From the NCBI RefSeq assembly GCF_014356525.2, contig NC_052506.1, positions 21,727,916 through 21,791,915 on the forward strand: a DNA stretch of 64,000 bases, in the 5' to 3' direction. Origin of the DNA: Nilaparvata lugens (lineage: Eukaryota > Arthropoda > Insecta > Hemiptera > Delphacidae). This document shows positions 63,171-64,000 of the stretch, one piece after another (positions within the stretch are counted from its first letter, which is position 1; each line of letters begins with the position of its first letter). The translations under genes were made by a program, and so were the position numbers. The notes below the pieces were generated by a model. It made no database searches. It saw only the letters and a list, made by a program, of their open reading frames with translations, and was not told the origin of the DNA.

Positions 63171-63296
63171 CCGGTTGCACAAAAGCCTGTTAAATTTCAA
63201 CCATTATTAAATTCCACGAGATCCAAAAGAAGATTCTTGAAGTTCTCGCTGCATTTAATTGAGATGAAAAGTGAACAGACTTTTGTGCAACCAGGT
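63171..63296. mobile_element. MITE with gttgcacaaaag-type inverted ends, second copy
   Basis: The left end ccggttgcacaaaagcctgt mirrors the right end agacttttgtgcaaccaggt. It belongs to the same family as 36405-36545 by its terminal sequence, but the interior is diverged and shorter. Confidence 0.7.
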
Positions 63297-63464
63297 GTAT
63301 CAGGAAGGAAATGACAACATTTGCTTTCTCTGTTTTTAGGATGCGTAGGTTAAAAGGAAATGGCAAACTATTTTAAAAAAGAAAATTGCAAATAATAGAG
63401 GGATGATTTTTAAAATAAGACTGGCTAAGATAGGCTTGTTTTCCTAACAACCAATCATGCTCAT

Positions 63465-63610
63465 CAAAAAAATAGTTTGAGCATTTGCTCAAAAGTAAAA
63501 GATTTTGCTAAAAATGTTATGAATAAACTAGAGCATTTGCTCAACTTTTGAAGCAAATGCTTCAAAAAAGGTGAGTCTAATCTAGAGCAGCTCATCACTC
63601 ATTTTGCTCA
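63465..63610. repeat. Fold-back repeat with gagcatttgctc motifs
   Basis: The segment gagcatttgctcaaaagt at 63479-63496 is mirrored by acttttgaagcaaatgcttc at 63544-63563, with another gagcatttgctc at 63531. The motif is itself nearly self-complementary. It is probably a small non-autonomous element. Confidence 0.55.
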
Positions 63611-63719
63611 TAGTAAAATGGCTCATTGATTCGTATGAGGAAGAGGAAACTATACTAGATACGATCACAACCAATTATTATAGTTGAGAACTATAAAACT
63701 CTTTTTCCTCCACCTACTG

Positions 63720-63722
<3 letters not shown>

Positions 63723-63759
<37 letters not shown>
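63723..63759 (+). repeat. A-tract of 37 nt
   Basis: This is an uninterrupted run of A immediately before an open non-LTR ORF2-like frame. It could be the tail of an upstream retroposed sequence or an expanded lysine-codon run inside the element. It is also a likely place for assembly or polymerase slippage error. Confidence 0.9.
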
Positions 63760-63761
<2 letters not shown>

Positions 63762-64000
63762 AACAGTCAACCGTTTAATATGGAGCTACAAAATAGGTAT
63801 AAGACTTACAGAAATATTTTGAATAAACTTATTAAAAAAACAAAATTTGATTATTACAGGACTAAAATATCAAATAACAAAGGTAATAGTAAGAAAACTT
63901 GGAACTGCATACAGGAAATTTTAGACATACAACGTACACATAAACCACCCGAAATCGACCCAGACATTATGAATAAATATTTTTCAGAAGTAGGAAGAAA
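63759..64000 (+). CDS. Partial ORF2 of a CR1/Jockey-type non-LTR retrotransposon
   Basis: An open frame from ATG 63759 runs off the window edge, about 80 codons. Segments such as YRNILNKLIKKTKFDYYRTK, GNSKKTWNCIQEIL and MNKYFSEVG fit the conserved linker between the endonuclease and reverse transcriptase of CR1/Jockey-type elements. The endonuclease itself is absent: upstream lies the A tract and then unrelated DNA. The element may therefore be 5'-truncated, or the A tract may interrupt it. The catalytic RT motifs would lie beyond the window. The subfamily is undecided. Confidence 0.72.

Overview
This window looks like AT-rich, repeat-dense animal chromosomal DNA, most likely from a hemipteran insect. 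A planthopper is my guess, based on dispersed repeat families I believe I recognise from memory; no search was run. No host protein-coding gene can be assigned with confidence. Almost everything interpretable is mobile DNA.

Layout. Positions 1-15898 are mostly featureless non-coding DNA. They carry one dispersed repeat (about 3750-4395), a TAA-flanked MITE (7757-8060), a minisatellite (9267-9375) and a CpG-rich island with a good minus-strand splice donor (about 13784-13950), possibly the first exon of a gene running toward position 1.

Three large LTR retroelements follow. Element A (15899-24257, minus strand) has 2.5-kb LTRs, a GTAC target duplication, a lysine-tRNA-type primer binding site and a G-rich tract. 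It has no pol. Its only clear ORF encodes a 350-residue basic protein with four C-terminal 28-30-residue repeats. Element B (26277-33714, minus strand) has 2.15-kb LTRs, an ACAG target duplication and a strong polypurine tract, but no ORF I can support. Element C (38361 to about 48751, plus strand) is a Ty3/Gypsy-type element with 1.43-kb LTRs. Its gag (40883-42871) and its protease-RT-RNase H-integrase pol lie in the same frame, separated by one UGA followed by CUA. All three LTR pairs are nearly identical, so all three insertions look young.

Between B and C are a long-TIR MITE with a TTA target duplication (33881-34243), a GC-rich exon-like patch, a 127-bp fold-back and a dispersed repeat interrupted by another MITE (about 36256-36870). 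From 48752 to 63720 there is mainly non-coding DNA with small duplications, microsatellites and two CpG- or GA-rich patches. The window ends in a 37-nt A tract joined directly to an open frame resembling the endonuclease-RT linker of a CR1/Jockey-type non-LTR retrotransposon.

How the parts relate. Element C carries a complete set of replication domains for its own movement, if the UGA is read through. A and B have the cis signals for reverse transcription but must borrow enzymes from elements elsewhere. Both A and B show a duplicated LTR/primer-site junction, which may reflect a shared reverse-transcription error.
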